Shown: piece by piece, positions 35,201 to 46,449 of the stretch
Layout: the number at the start of each line of letters is the position of its first letter
Position numbering within the stretch: position 1 is the first letter of the stretch
From: Nymphaea colorata
Taxonomy: Eukaryota; Streptophyta; Magnoliopsida; Nymphaeales; Nymphaeaceae
DNA: 60,000 bases
Reading direction: 5' to 3'
Assembly: GCF_008831285.2 (NCBI RefSeq)
Contig: NC_045143.1
Span: 64,001 to 124,000, forward strand
Notes under the pieces: model-generated
Seen by the model: only the letters and a program-made list of their open reading frames with translations
The model's database searches: none
Told to the model about the DNA's origin: nothing
Position numbers and translations under genes: made by a program

Positions 35201-36990
35201 AATACCTTTGTCTCACACATAAGCTCCTAACACTAACCATCACGCCGATGTATTTAGTTGGCCATGCATCGGCTATGTTTTCAGTTCACCATTTATTCCA
35301 AGTGCATGTGATTGACATTTTTAACTTGATGGTAGCGACGTTGCCTCATCAATATCCATATGCAGTTCTCATGTCTCACAGGACTGCTTCCCCTCTTGTT
35401 GTACAAGGTTGATCGTATCTTTCCTACCCAAGTTTGTTCATAGTGAATACTTTTGTCTCACACATAACCTCCTAAAATTGACCATTATGCTGATGCATTT
35501 AGTTGGCCTTACATTGATTGAGTCATTAATCAGCCATTTATTTGCATCTAATTGACATTTTTTACTTTATGGTAGAGACGTTGCTTCATCAACATCCTTG
35601 AGTAGTTCACAGGTCTCATGGGACTGCTTCTCCTCTTGTTGTATGGGGTTCATGGTATCTTTTGTGTTCCTAATGAGGCAATCACACACTATTCACATCT
35701 CATACCTTAGGTGCACCTTAATTTATAAGTGTCGTTGTCTTTTGCCGAGACAATGAAGCAAGATGCATAAGATTGTCAATAATTATCCCAAACAAAGTCT
35801 ATGTTTATTCATCATTGTTCGTAAATATATTACTAAGGTTTGCATTATATATGTGTACGCATTATTATGCACATCATGTAATATATTGGTCTTATAATGA
35901 ACCGAAATTATTATTTTATACACATAAACATATGGTTTATCCAAGAAACAAAGTTGTCAAAGCCAGGCTGAATGACTGAGTCGGCCCAACAAGTCATGGA
36001 CTCACAAATCACTGGGTTTTAAAACCTTGTGTTTGACATCATATTCCTTTTGACTCCTCTAGCCCATTACTGCTTTATCATGCATTTAATTTACATCTAC
36101 CACGTGCAAACCACCTTTAACAACATCTCCACATCTAGGATTGACTTGGGAGCCTTCCCTCTTTCCTCCATGCTAATACGTCTAACCTACATCCTTAATA
36201 TCGAGAGAAACTAGGTGTGAAAATTAACTATTCTCATCATGTTTTTACACTTTCCCAGCCTTGCGCAGTTTCCATTGTCATTTCTGTAGTCTCACGTGTA
36301 AGCTCTTGAAAATGGCTTTTGTACCGATGCTTGTAGTTGGCCATGTGAGAAACTCGGGCATTGGAACCCTCCAACCTACTATTGTTGGTAATGAAGAGGT
36401 GCAACATTTTCTAGATTTCACCACAAAAGGTTAGAATGATTATGCTATCTGGGGTTGTAGGTTTTGAATTAGGAATCATACCCCGTCTACCAAACCCTTT
36501 TCTAACGTTGTACTGGTTTTTCACAATACTCTTAAAACTGCAATGCATAAGACACTGAGTTTCCACATGAGTATGTCTCATTCACTGTTCGAATGAGTGT
36601 CAATATTTGCTCCAACTAATCTCCAATTTTATCCATCCTTTTGCACCAATAACGCAATGATGATACCTCACATATTCCTCATTGATTGCTCCCAAAGACA
36701 TCCACGACGCTCTCTCCTGCATAGATGATGAGGCAGGATGCGTAAAATTGTTATTAAGTCTCAAACAAAGTTGATGCTTCTTCATTGCTTTTCATCATGA
36801 ATGTACCCCAGATGTTGCATCTACCATTTGTCTATGCTTATGAGTTAACTTATCATAATAATATTCCACCACCTGCTATTTTGGATTTTGATTGTGGGGA
36901 CACTGCCACATAAGATCCTTGAGTGGTTCCCACATCTCAAGGGATTACTCGCCAGTCCCCCTCTTCTTGTACATAATTGGTTGTAGTTTT

Positions 36991-37770
36991 TCCATATTGG
37001 TTCATTTTACTTATGGCAAAATCTTGTTTCAAAAACTCTTTATGCATCTCCATATAGTAATTAAAACATTACCCAAGGATTTCTTACTTGTGTTCTGCCT
37101 TATCTTTCAATGAAAAGGAAAAATCTAAAATACAGAACAAGAACATAAATATGAATGCTGATGCTAGAGGGATATTCATAAAGGCAACAAATGTTGCAGT
37201 TGAGTAATATATCTGAAAACTAAGAAAGCCATTTAAGAAGAGCTGTTATAATTTGCCTATACAACGGAAGCTATGGATGTAAAAATATTGTCATATGGAT
37301 GGCAATAAGAAGCAGTACAGAATTTTACAACAATCAACAGTATTTTCAAGCATGGAATAGAGATAACTGCTAGATCAGCAACAAACAAGCCACAACTACA
37401 CAAAACATTTGCAAATAAAAGGAGGCAGTCTAAGATGATCATCAATCAGATGAATGGCAACATGGTTCTCCAAACAAAGCACAGCAGAATAGACACAGGA
37501 TAAATGTGAAGGACCTTCAGCAGCCTACTATAGAATATTACTTCACCTTGGAAAAGAAAACCTCCTGTAGCACATGTACCTTTTCAAACCTCTCAAGAAT
37601 GATAGATATATCCCCGTTTTCCAGTGCACTAAGGCCCCATGACTACATACCACTGCTTACCGACGAGTGGCTCTATGACCTATTATATACAAGTGCTCCA
37701 TTTAATTTGACTAGACTGTTTTGCAAAAAACCAATTATCTTATGATATATAGAGAGAGAAAATTCCTGAC
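36991..37770. other. Single-copy spacer, no gene recognised
   Basis: AT-rich sequence not repeated elsewhere in the window. It contains a small IR-poor region and no splice-framed open segment that I could assign. Confidence 0.35.
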
Positions 37771-38058
37771 CTCCCCACCACACTGTCATCTTGGTAGTCT
37801 TGATGTAGATGATTCCTTCTTCACAGCAAGACCAGCCTCTTCGAGATCTGCCCACAATTTGTTGAAAGCTTCAAACAATCAAGTCCACTGAAATAACAAA
37901 GTAGGAGTCTCAGGCATCCGTAAGATCAATTCCATCCTTGTTAATGACATTTAGTATTGGGATGCCCAATTTTCTTGCAAGACCATAATCATTATGATCA
38001 TGTACAGGGTTTATCTTCAGCAGTCCAGTTCCAAATTATTTGTCAACATATGGCCTCA
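37771..38058 (-). pseudogene. Valyl-tRNA synthetase fragment
   Basis: The minus strand reads RPYVDK, a TAA stop, FGTGLLKINPVHDHNDYGL, then ARKLGIPILNVINKDG. After an unmatched stretch ending in TTATTTCAG it continues with GLDC, a one-base deletion, EAFNKLWADLEEAGLAVKKE, SSTSRLPR, a TGA stop, and QCGGEV. This follows the plant ValRS order YVDKxFGTG...HDHNDY...NxxNKDG...FEAxxKLWADLEExGLAVKKE...RVPRSQRGGEV. It is a small part of a protein of roughly 1000 residues that charges tRNA-Val. Two in-frame stops and a frameshift make it a clear pseudogene fragment. It lies 195 bp downstream of the kinesin fragment on the same strand. Confidence 0.85.
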
Positions 38059-38253
38059 GAGGATTTCAGCAAATTAATTTTTCATGTATATTAAACAATT
38101 TAAAGACAAACTATCTTGCAAAAGTAGGATGTAGATGCACAGGTAACAAACAGCTATAGGATATGCAATAAGAGCAATAAAGGCATCTATCTACTTCAGA
38201 AGCGTCCAATCCTTCAAAATACTAAAAGAACAAAAACTAATTTGAAGGGGTAC

Positions 38254-38343
38254 CATCGAATCCCTTGACTGCCGCTTGGATGACATCCTTCGTGTGATGC
38301 TCATAAACGCTCAAGTTCGTGCAAGTCTCGTCGAACACGTAAT
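38254..38343 (-). pseudogene. Kinesin motor-domain exon fragment (kinesin-7-like)
   Basis: After a CTGTGCAG acceptor the minus strand reads YVFDETCTNLSVYEHHTKDV then IQAAVKGFDG, ending at a GTACCC donor. This matches the kinesin motor segment before the P-loop, (Y/F)xFDxVF...VYE...KxxxxAAVxGFNG|TxFAYGQTSSGKT, and is closest to plant CENP-E-like kinesin-7 in wording. The next exon with the P-loop (GQTSSGKT) is absent. Read through, the frame ends at once (GTPSN, stop). Only 90 bp of a motor domain of about 330 residues is present. Confidence 0.75.
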
Positions 38344-38459
38344 CTGCACAGTCAGACCAAGAGCCCCGTTCAGCGTTTTTGCACTGTAAGAGGGAACCGC
38401 AGAGAAGAGAAGAACCTGCAGGACGGGAGGGCAAAAGGAGTTTACCCAAAGCGAAGGAG

Positions 38460-38990
38460 ACGGACCGATCGATCGATCACTAAATAGTGAAATCGCGAAT
38501 CGATGGATCGACGAGCGAGGGACGAGGCCGATCGAACTCTTCTCCACTTCGCTACTCTGTCTCTCGACCTTTTAGATGCCCCCCCTCCCCTTCCCTTCCA
38601 AGTAATGATCATAAAGATCGACCTGCATTGGTCTTGTGGGTTAAAATTTTTCTCAAGCCCTAATGAGAGCGCAGAAACGCTGAAAGAGCGAGGGAGGAGG
38701 AAGGAAACTCACCAGCGGAAGGATGATGGATAGGAGCTGCTGCTCGTAATTTGGAAGGATGAACTGCGGCAACCCACCGATGCAATCTGCATCCTCCTCC
38801 ATCGTCGCACCATCGAGGATCCAGCCTCCTCCATCGTCGCGCCATCGAAGATCCAAACTCCTCCCATCGAGAGAGAAGGAGAGGGTGCTTTCTTTCCGGG
38901 AACTCGGCGGGAAAAAGAAAGCCCTCGTAACAGAATGGCCGTTGAGAAGTGTTTCTTGAACTTCTTGATTTATTGTGACCCCTTTTCATT
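38460..38990. other. GC-richer stretch with short tandem repeats, possibly a 5' gene end
   Basis: Contains GATCGATCGATC and an imperfect tandem CTCCTCCATCGTCGC(A/G)CCATCGA(G/A)GATCCA (about 38793-38860). Composition is less AT-rich than its surroundings, as in first exons or 5' UTRs. Open frames occur in both directions, so no coding strand can be chosen. Confidence 0.3.
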
Positions 38991-38999
38991 CTTACTTTG

Positions 39000-40340
39000 A
39001 AAAAATTATAAATAGGCGCCCACAGCCGCTCAAATTTTCAAACACCACAATGATACCCCCAACTTTTGCACGAAGTCTCGCTTACTCACAAAAACAATTA
39101 ATTTTTTTCTAAACATTTAACATAAAAATGAGAAGGTGATAAAAAAATTTTCAAAATTTAAGTTTTAGTTCGGGTGCTGTATGATATTTCATGCTCATCA
39201 AACGTGCCCCTTAAGTTATTGTTAGTAATCCTTGTTGGTTGAATCAGTGTGTATCAGCCGATTCCCTCCATTTTTTTATTTTTAAATCAGTGTAAAATAT
39301 TTTAAACTATTTTTTAATTTAAATAAGATATTAGCCCCTCTTGTATTTTATAATTTAAATAAGAAATTATATTTGATTTTGTGTATGATTTATAAACTTT
39401 GTTATATTAAATGAATTATTAAATCATTTAAATTTATAAAAAAAAATAGAATATTTGGCGATCCCAACTACCCATCTTTTATATTGTTGAAGGTGTGCGT
39501 TTGTTGTATATTGTTGAGACTTTTAATTACTTTTAAATATATTTTGAAGTTTTATTTAACTATTTTTATTTTTTAATATTTTTAATCAATTCGCAACCAA
39601 TCAACTGACGGGCGGCCTGGCCGGCCAATTTGGTGTACAAGGTGGCAGGAAGGAATGACAAGAGTTGTGTGACTCATCACTCATGAAACAAATTAAAGAT
39701 GGTAGTACAAGGAATTTTTTTAAATTTGAGTAGATTCACCAAACAACACTTGAAACATGTGTCTCATGAATTTAACCCAATTTTGAAGTAGATTCATGAA
39801 ACACTAACGCTCATTAAAAGACTCTTTGGTCATTAAGAGAATCTAACCCAATTTTGAAGTAGATAAAATGCATTGTACTTTGAGGTTTAGTATATTTTCA
39901 AACAACCCTTAAGAAGAACTCGGTTTGTCCATGGTCTCAAATTTATTGCTAGAACGTGTCAAGATATTGACATTAAAATCAAATCAAGATTTCAATTCCT
40001 AACTCGATGGCAAGTTTGATTTATAGGATATTTGGCTAGAGGGAAAATGAAAGCTTTGGATTTTACAGTTGGACTCTTCTAAGTCCAAAAAAAAGAAAAT
40101 CTAAAGAATGGGTACCAAGACAGCACTGAATAGAGTTCATGTCTGCAAATGTACTAACCAAATTTGCCCTAATTAAGAGACTATTTAATAAGAAGAAACA
40201 TGTGTTTTGAATTATATGGTGTGAAAATGCTACGCTTTTTTTGCGTGATTATGGATATTATTTTGTAACCAAACAAACAAAGCTTAGCTATAATCATTCT
40301 ATATTTCTGAAACAATAAGCCGCGTTCTTTTTTTCCTTTA
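39000..40340. other. AT-rich spacer
   Basis: Very AT-rich DNA with no gene recognised. Contains a diverged tandem pair around (TTTAACCCAATTTTGAAGTAGAT)-like sequence at about 39773-39863. Confidence 0.5.
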
Positions 40341-40341
40341 G

Positions 40342-40521
40342 TTGAAGGAGAAAGAGAAATTGGGGATGTTGAGCGCTGGGTCCGAGATGCAGACTCCGTT
40401 GAAGCACGCTTGGAGACTGAGAATTGTTTGTTTGACCGGATCGAACCGGTTGACCAGGTCAGGCTCGGGCAGCACTTCCTTGTTCCCTCTTCGATCAAAC
40501 TCGCTTAGACCCTAAAATTTG
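40342..40521 (-). pseudogene. Unrecognised terminal-exon-like segment
   Basis: After CAAATTTTAG (acceptor-like) the minus strand is open for about 58 codons: GLSEFDRRGNKEVLPEPDLV, NRFDPVKQTILSLQACFNGV, CISDPALNIPNFSFSFN, then TAA. The splice-like border, composition and clean stop suggest a real last exon. I cannot name the protein. Confidence 0.35.
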
Positions 40522-41104
40522 ACCAAAACGATGGTCAGTAGTCCACATACTCTGTCGCTGAGTAAAATTTCCTCTATGCCCAAGATCTCCTAAACAAACT
40601 GCTGAGATGCCATTCCCTTTCTCAGGACCGAACAACAGATTACCAAATTCTCAAGTTGGTTTATTATTTTCTTTTATTTTTCTATAATCGGTTTAATTTG
40701 GTGCAAACAGATAAGGCAGTAATTTTTTTTTTGAAAAAGTTGAGATTGCCAATTTGCCATAGTGCCATCACATGATTGTTTTGAAAGGGAATGGCAAACG
40801 TGTAATATCTTCAAATAAGTGGCTCCTTTTATACAGAGCAGGTTCTTTCTGGAAGGAAAGCAGTGGCAGAAGTGAAATACTCTGAGGTTGAAAGGGCCTT
40901 TGGGTGCAGCCAAATCCTTCCAAGAAGTAGGGTAGAGAAAACGTCGGCGTTCCCGTTCAGAGAAGAAGCTCTCTACCCTATTTCAAGACTCACTACGACC
41001 AGAGATCAAGGTCTCTACCCTACGCTTCTCTCTCGTTCACTCTGCGTTGACGGTCATGGCTACGAGAGGAAAGAAGCCCATGTGCAAATAAGATGTAAGT
41101 ATCA

Positions 41105-41213
41105 TACAAGCATTAGTATTCATTTCGCATCAATGTTGTCGAACTTCTAGAATGGATATATTTCAATTTTCAAAATGTGAACATAAAGGAATCATCCTCG
41201 ACATCTTAGGTAA
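41105..41213 (+). repeat. Dispersed fourth copy of the 110-bp exon-like segment
   Basis: ATACAAGCATTAGTATTCAT through ATCCTCGACATCTTAGGTAA matches the block at 9085-9195, 14822-14930 and 46536-46642, with about ten changes. It lies outside unit B, so this piece moved or was copied separately. Confidence 0.75.
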
Positions 41214-41729
41214 TAATTTGAGAAGAATTGGACTGGTTTCTATTGCGCGACATCATTTGAGATGTCATTTGATTTGAGGTTCCATAGTAAAAAAGAGTGG
41301 ACTGAGTCATAAAAGAATGATTCAAGTATGTGCATGGTCAGCCCAGGAAGATGACTATTATAATGCTGATGATTATGTACATATGTAATAACTTCATAGT
41401 GGCGATCTAAAAACTATTGGTGAGCCCCAACAGGAGGAGGAACAAAATAAGAACACTCTAGTAGACTGCCTCACACTTAGAATTGATGAAAAGAATAAGG
41501 ACTTGTGGTCTAATTGATGAAAAGAAGGTCAGTAGCATCATTGTAATTGCATCATTAGGTTGTTTATGGGTTTAATTTAGTTTTATGTTTCCATGATAAG
41601 TAGTTTTATGTAAAAGAAGAGGGCACCTGTTTAAGTGGTCTTAATTGCATATAGATACAAGCTTGGTAGTAGAGAACAAGTCATACTAAGCAATTCTGTT
41701 TGTACCCTTGTTAAGCTGGTTTTCCCTAG

Positions 41730-41910
41730 AGCTGAAAAAACAAGAAAGTAGCAATTCTGATTTACGGATTGAGATTCTGAAAGAAAGTTGAGAAGTGGTG
41801 CAATGGGAAGGTCTAAAGTCTAAACTCGCACAGCGTGATATAGAGTTGCAGAAACGAGGAGCCCACTATGACTATGAGAAAAAAAAAAAGAAGCTTGAGG
41901 AGGATATTCA
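41730..41910 (+). pseudogene. Coiled-coil exon-like fragment with a stop
   Basis: After TTTTCCCTAG (acceptor-like) the plus strand reads ELKKQESSNSDLRIEILKES, a TGA, EVVQWEGLKSKLAQRDIELQ and KRGAHYDYEKKKKKLEED. Charged heptad-like spacing suggests a coiled coil. The protein is not recognised. Confidence 0.4.
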
Positions 41911-41949
41911 CATGTTTCAGATTCTATTTCAGATTCAGATCCCAATCTA

Positions 41950-43365
41950 AATTGCAACGGATATTCACATGTTTCATTTGCATGTTCCAAATCTAGTTCT
42001 TTGGGTTTTCCAAATGCTTCGATCGAATATCTAGATATCAAATCAAATACATTGACATATCTACATATCAATTTCCTAACCAAGTTGATAGACACAAGGC
42101 CAAACCGAACGAGAGGGCCTTGGTTCCTGTCTTTAATGGACTGTTTTTTAAAGCCTGTATGGCTTGTAGTGGAAGGTGGTAGGGAGTTTCATTAAGGCCC
42201 TTCTTGCACACAAAACCTTTTTTTGTTTTTGTCTACCCACCAAAACATAAAAGCTATGTTTTTTAAACTCATTTAAACAATCATTTTTACAAAACCAAGT
42301 TTTCTAAAAAATCATTTTGTCAAGGAATTACCCAAACGGTACCTAAAGCTTTTAAGCGAAGTAAATTGAACTCTTGTTTGCCTGAACAATAAATACGCAT
42401 GACATGTCTCAACCATTTGTGAGTGCCTTGTACTGAAAATGTTACATGTGATTAAGTCTTTTCCTTTAAGTGTATTTTTGAAAGGCTAAGTAAGTGACAT
42501 TTAAAAATTCAAATATGTAGTAGAATTCATTTTTTCTTTTTCAATTTGAAACAAATTGATGGAAATGCCTCTAATGACTACATATATGAAGAACTACAAT
42601 CAATCAATTCACATGCGTAGGAAAGCTCGGGTTTCCATGTGAAGATCATGACCAAGTTCATCTCAAATAATCATTTGTGAAAAAGCTTGGGAGTAAGATT
42701 CGCACCAACACGACCTGCCGTCTATGTCGGCATTAAAATCTCCAGTCAAAGCATGAACACCCACTAGGGTGGTATTGGGCCCGCCCTGTTCGATTTAGAG
42801 TTAGAATTTCCAGTTAGAGTAGACATCAACGAGGAGCACTAAATTCTAGAACAAGTATAAAGGGCAATATATGTCACAATTTTTGTGGACTATCTATTTC
42901 CTTGTATATATAAGCCAAAGTTTGGGTGTATCTCTTAGAAATTATTGTTTGATTACCTCTTATCCTAGGCTCATGGATCGGACTTGGCATTGTTTTTTGA
43001 AGTGAAAAAATCTAAACCAAGAACGTATTAGGTCCAATATCGTACTAAAAATTTGTCGAGAATTTTATTTTACAGAGGGTACGCCCCCATGTTTTATTAA
43101 ATTTTACAGAGGGTAGGCCTCCACATTTTATTAAGACAAATGACATCAGCACGAAGAATAAAAAAATCAAGAACAGACAGCTGAATTGTGTACCCGGCTT
43201 CATCAATGATGGTGGCAGTTTGGAAGAGGACCTACACCTACCCATTAGAAATTAACGATGCGCGTGAAGAGTACCCGTTGATTGCGTGTACCAGTAAAGC
43301 TTAATGGCAAGTTGAGTGAATGGGTTCGGTGCCGGTGAGCTGACGACTACTTTAGTGCCCAGCGC
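41950..43365. repeat. Extra copy of part of unit B, just before B2
   Basis: Matches 50150-51722 (B2) and 18420-19735 (B1). Like B2, and unlike B1, it has the about 160-bp block at about 42877-43040 and the duplicated TTTTACAGAGGGTA. It stops at GTGCCCAGCGCCA, where B2 begins with TTTTTCGTACATAGAGG. Confidence 0.88.
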
Positions 43366-43570
43366 CATTTTTCGTACATAGAGGATCAGTAAATTGGTGG
43401 ATCTGTTGCTTAATATCCAAATAGTTAATTTGCATCAATAAGTGGCTCACATGCACATGCTCTGCAAAACTTTTAATAATAGCAGTGAGACAAAACCCCA
43501 AAAATGTAAAGATGCAAACAGAGGAAATGAGCGGTGACCTCCAAGCAAGAGAAATACATTTATACAGTGG

Positions 43571-43736
43571 CAGTGGCGGAACAATAAATTTTGGACTATG
43601 CCCCTCCAAAAATAAAATATCGCTCTAAAAAATATACGCATAGAGAGGGATATTTTATTTTTGGAGGGACATAGGTGAACATAGAAAATATACGCGTGCA
43701 GAACAGTTTAATCCAGCACTTCTTGTTCCACCACTG
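43571..43736. mobile_element. MITE-like element, B2 copy
   Basis: Second copy of 11503-11666, with the same CAGTGGCGGAACAA/TTGTTCCACCACTG ends and the inner perfect 19-bp inverted repeat. It was present before the large duplication. Confidence 0.6.
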
Positions 43737-44139
43737 TTTAGGACCCTTTCCTTTGCAAAACCCACTTCCACATCCAAATGAGCTGGTCATGAGCTGAGAG
43801 TAGATTTAGAGCTCAAATATCAAGGTTATAATACTTCTGCATCCAAATGAGCCGATCAGATGATAGTAGATTCTGAGCTTTGAACTTTTCTCCTTGCAAA
43901 ACCCACTTACATGACTTGTAAGATTTTTTGTCTGCTCTCAAAAACCTAACGTGGTCTTACAGAAGCATTTGTTCCTGTATCCATCTCCTTGGAACTGGAT
44001 GTCCGAAAGCTTTGGCTCTTGTTGGTCTCAGATCTCAAAGCATTTCTAATATTCACAACCTCACCAAGCAACTGCTATGCTGCCTTGACATACTTGGAAT
44101 ACTTAGGGGGCAAGGCTGGGGGCAGCTTCCTCCAACTTA

Positions 44140-45030
44140 ATTCCCATTCTTAGCATCATGGAATCGCTTTGTGATCACGATGCTTCACACCAGAAGGACA
44201 TGGAAGAATACCTCGTCAATTGGGATTTAAATCCATTGAGGCATATTAAACTATATGAATTTGGATAGCATCTCTCCCTGATGACGACTATTATGTACTT
44301 GTTACTTACCTTTGTTACTTACCTTTGCTAATTAATCATCTTATTCACCACATCGGTGTGCACATGCATGGTTGAATGTGCGATGAGTGCTTCAGAATTC
44401 ACACATTCGAACCTCTGTACAAAGCAAGAAGAAAAAGGATTGGATTCACCAACTTCCTAGTAAGCAGTGTGCCCAAGGACAGGGGCCGGTCTGTGGTTCC
44501 TTTTTCAAATATGGGCTAACATTCATCTCTTGGATGTAAGTGAAATTTGGATGTAAATTAAATTAAAGCTACCAGATTATGCCAAGAGACTATCGCAGAA
44601 TCGAACTCTCAACCTCCATCAGCTGGTTTTAAGTCGACTCAGTTTTTTAATTGGTGTCTAAGTATCAGTGTGCAAACATACCTTGTGCCTTCCATCCAAC
44701 CAGGGAAATGGTCATAATAAGTGCTGCTTTCAGGTGTATGATCAAGACTAGTATATCCCCTCTTTTTTCTCCAATCAACATCTATCCCAAGGTGAGTGTT
44801 AAGGCCAGCAAACTTTGCTCTGTGACAAATGTACATGAAGATTAATTCACAAACTACCTTAAAGGCCTAGTTGCTTCTGTATGTATATACAACAGCAGTT
44901 ACTGCTGTAACTTTTGTACCTTTGACGCATACCTCTCGGCCTTCATCGATCCGAAGTTACTCCAATCTCTTGGTAATGAGTTGCAACTCAATCCTATGTA
45001 TAGACTCTATCTTCTAGCAAGTGTTTAACC
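44140..45030. repeat. Module X, copy 4
   Basis: Nearly identical to 12081-12930 but without the homopolymer losses. Its opening frame (ATG at 44158) reads MESLCDHDASHQKDMEEYLV, then NWDLNPLRHIKLYEFG and a stop. The tRNA-like box on the minus strand lies at about 44591-44615. Confidence 0.82.
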
Positions 45031-45147
45031 CATTGGAAATGCCGATATCAAACCAGTTTTGGTTGCTGGCAACATATGCTTTCAACCACAACAAACATTA
45101 TGCATTAAACCACAACAAACATAAAAAGAAAAGACATTATTTCATGT

Positions 45148-45372
45148 TCAGTACATCAACAACACATTCCTGAGGATGCCTTCAACCAACTCAACAACCT
45201 CCTTTGGTTGTATAAAGTATTTTGCTTTTTGTAGAAAAGTTGTCGTTGAATGGTGAATGGCATTAGAGGCTCTTGGTTCGCCAATCACACCAGGCATGGG
45301 CAAGCAACCAAGTTCAGGAAAACCCATAATGTTAGGATCAAGTTCACGAATTCATGCAATAGTGCCCAACCT
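45148..45372 (-). pseudogene. Unrecognised exon-like open segment (B2)
   Basis: Same as 13049-13273, including the in-frame TGA after GTIA and the acceptor TTTTATGCAG. Confidence 0.45.
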
Positions 45373-46209
45373 CTGCATAAAATGCTTGCCATATCAAGTG
45401 TTAGGAAAGTCTTGGAAAAAAAAGTATCACTGTTCACCTTCCAGTTCATGATCATGGGCGCAGCAACGACATTTGGTTAAGAACATAAAAAAATTCAAGA
45501 CCAATAACAAATCTAAAAACAAGCTTTCCAAGACATTCTGAAATAAGCATTAGTTGTGTCATTTTCACGCCTAAAGAACCTATAATTTTGGTCCAACCTC
45601 AGCCCACCTTCTCCTCCAATGTAGGAAAAACATCTCGGTTATGGAAAGGGGAAGAACTAGATTAAAAGCAATAGCCTCAATCGACGGGGAGCAGGCCGAA
45701 CAGCCAGCCTTAAATGAGTGACACAACATAAATAGCATCAATGAGAAAAGATTCAATAATATCATAATTTTTCCCCAATGCAGGACATTGTCCTGATTTA
45801 TGGATAAACAAACACACACTAGTTAAAATATCCATAACTCTCGACTAACATGACACAAGAAGAAACAAGGAAGAACTGAATAATAAGCTGGTCCAAATCT
45901 ATGAAGGACCCAGCTGTCGAAGCAAAGGCATGGGTGGGTAGTTGATGATGATGAAGAATAATTCCACCCCATTTTGCAAAACCATGTATTTCAAGCCAAG
46001 ACAAATATTAGATGAAGCCAAAAACAAAACTCATGCAACTTCAAAGGATGTAACTTTTCAAAAATGTCACAGTTCAAAATTGACCGGTTCTTTTGAAAAC
46101 AGATAAGAGACCTTCCATGACAGCCTCAACCCTAAGTTTGGGTTACGTCATTGAAAAGCAGTTTCAAGGCATTTCAACGGGTTGAGGAGACTCAATTAAG
46201 ATGGAATAA

Positions 46210-46449
46210 TGGGTCAGGTTTCCAAATGATCTGTCTCTCCCAAGACAAAGGAAAAGATGGACAATTTGTCACATTCAGCATAAGTGGACTAGGTTTGAGG
46301 AGTTCCATGACTTCATCTATTCCATGAACGGGACTAGTAATTTGTTAATGAAATGGCAAACACCTTTCAAGACCAAAGGGGATTGGTTAGTTCCTCTTAT
46401 GCCTAAAAAACCTCGAAACATAACAAGAGATGTCAAGTTTTTACTTTGA
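46210..46449 (+). CDS. Unrecognised 80-codon open segment (B2)
   Basis: Same frame as 14497-14736, from WVRFPNDLSLPRQ to RDVKFLL and a stop. Identity between the copies is explained by the recent duplication and is not evidence of selection. Confidence 0.25.
   Translation, partial: WVRFPNDLSLPRQRKRWTICHIQHKWTRFEEFHDFIYSMNGTSNLLMKWQTPFKTKGDWLVPLMPKKPRNITRDVKFLL

Larger units (their letters stand above)
28017..36990 (+). repeat. 245-bp satellite array, plus arm
   Basis: Regular monomers with exact 245-bp spacing occur at 31698, 31943, 32188 and 32433. Both edges (about 28017-28900 and 35700-36990) hold increasingly diverged monomers, typical of a natural array boundary. A second component, with GACGATGAGGC(G/A)AGATGCA, CCCAAACAAAGTCTATG and GCAACATCCGCTA, appears at about 28030, 29020, 30160, 33770, 35745 and, weakly, 36725. 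No gene is supported. Monomer open frames of about 77 codons cannot join, because 245 is not a multiple of three. Confidence 0.95.

Noticed and set aside
35068-35412. 114-codon open frame in the satellite
   Set aside because: It is produced by the about 270-bp deletion fusing two monomers; it is repeat sequence, not a gene.
38653-38989. 109-codon minus-strand frame in the GC-richer stretch
   Set aside because: Both strands are open over the same bases and the residues come from short tandem repeats.
40854-41150. 95-codon plus-strand frame
   Set aside because: It runs from a 5'-UTR-like pyrimidine-rich stretch into the dispersed 110-bp segment in a different frame from its other copies; no family is recognised.
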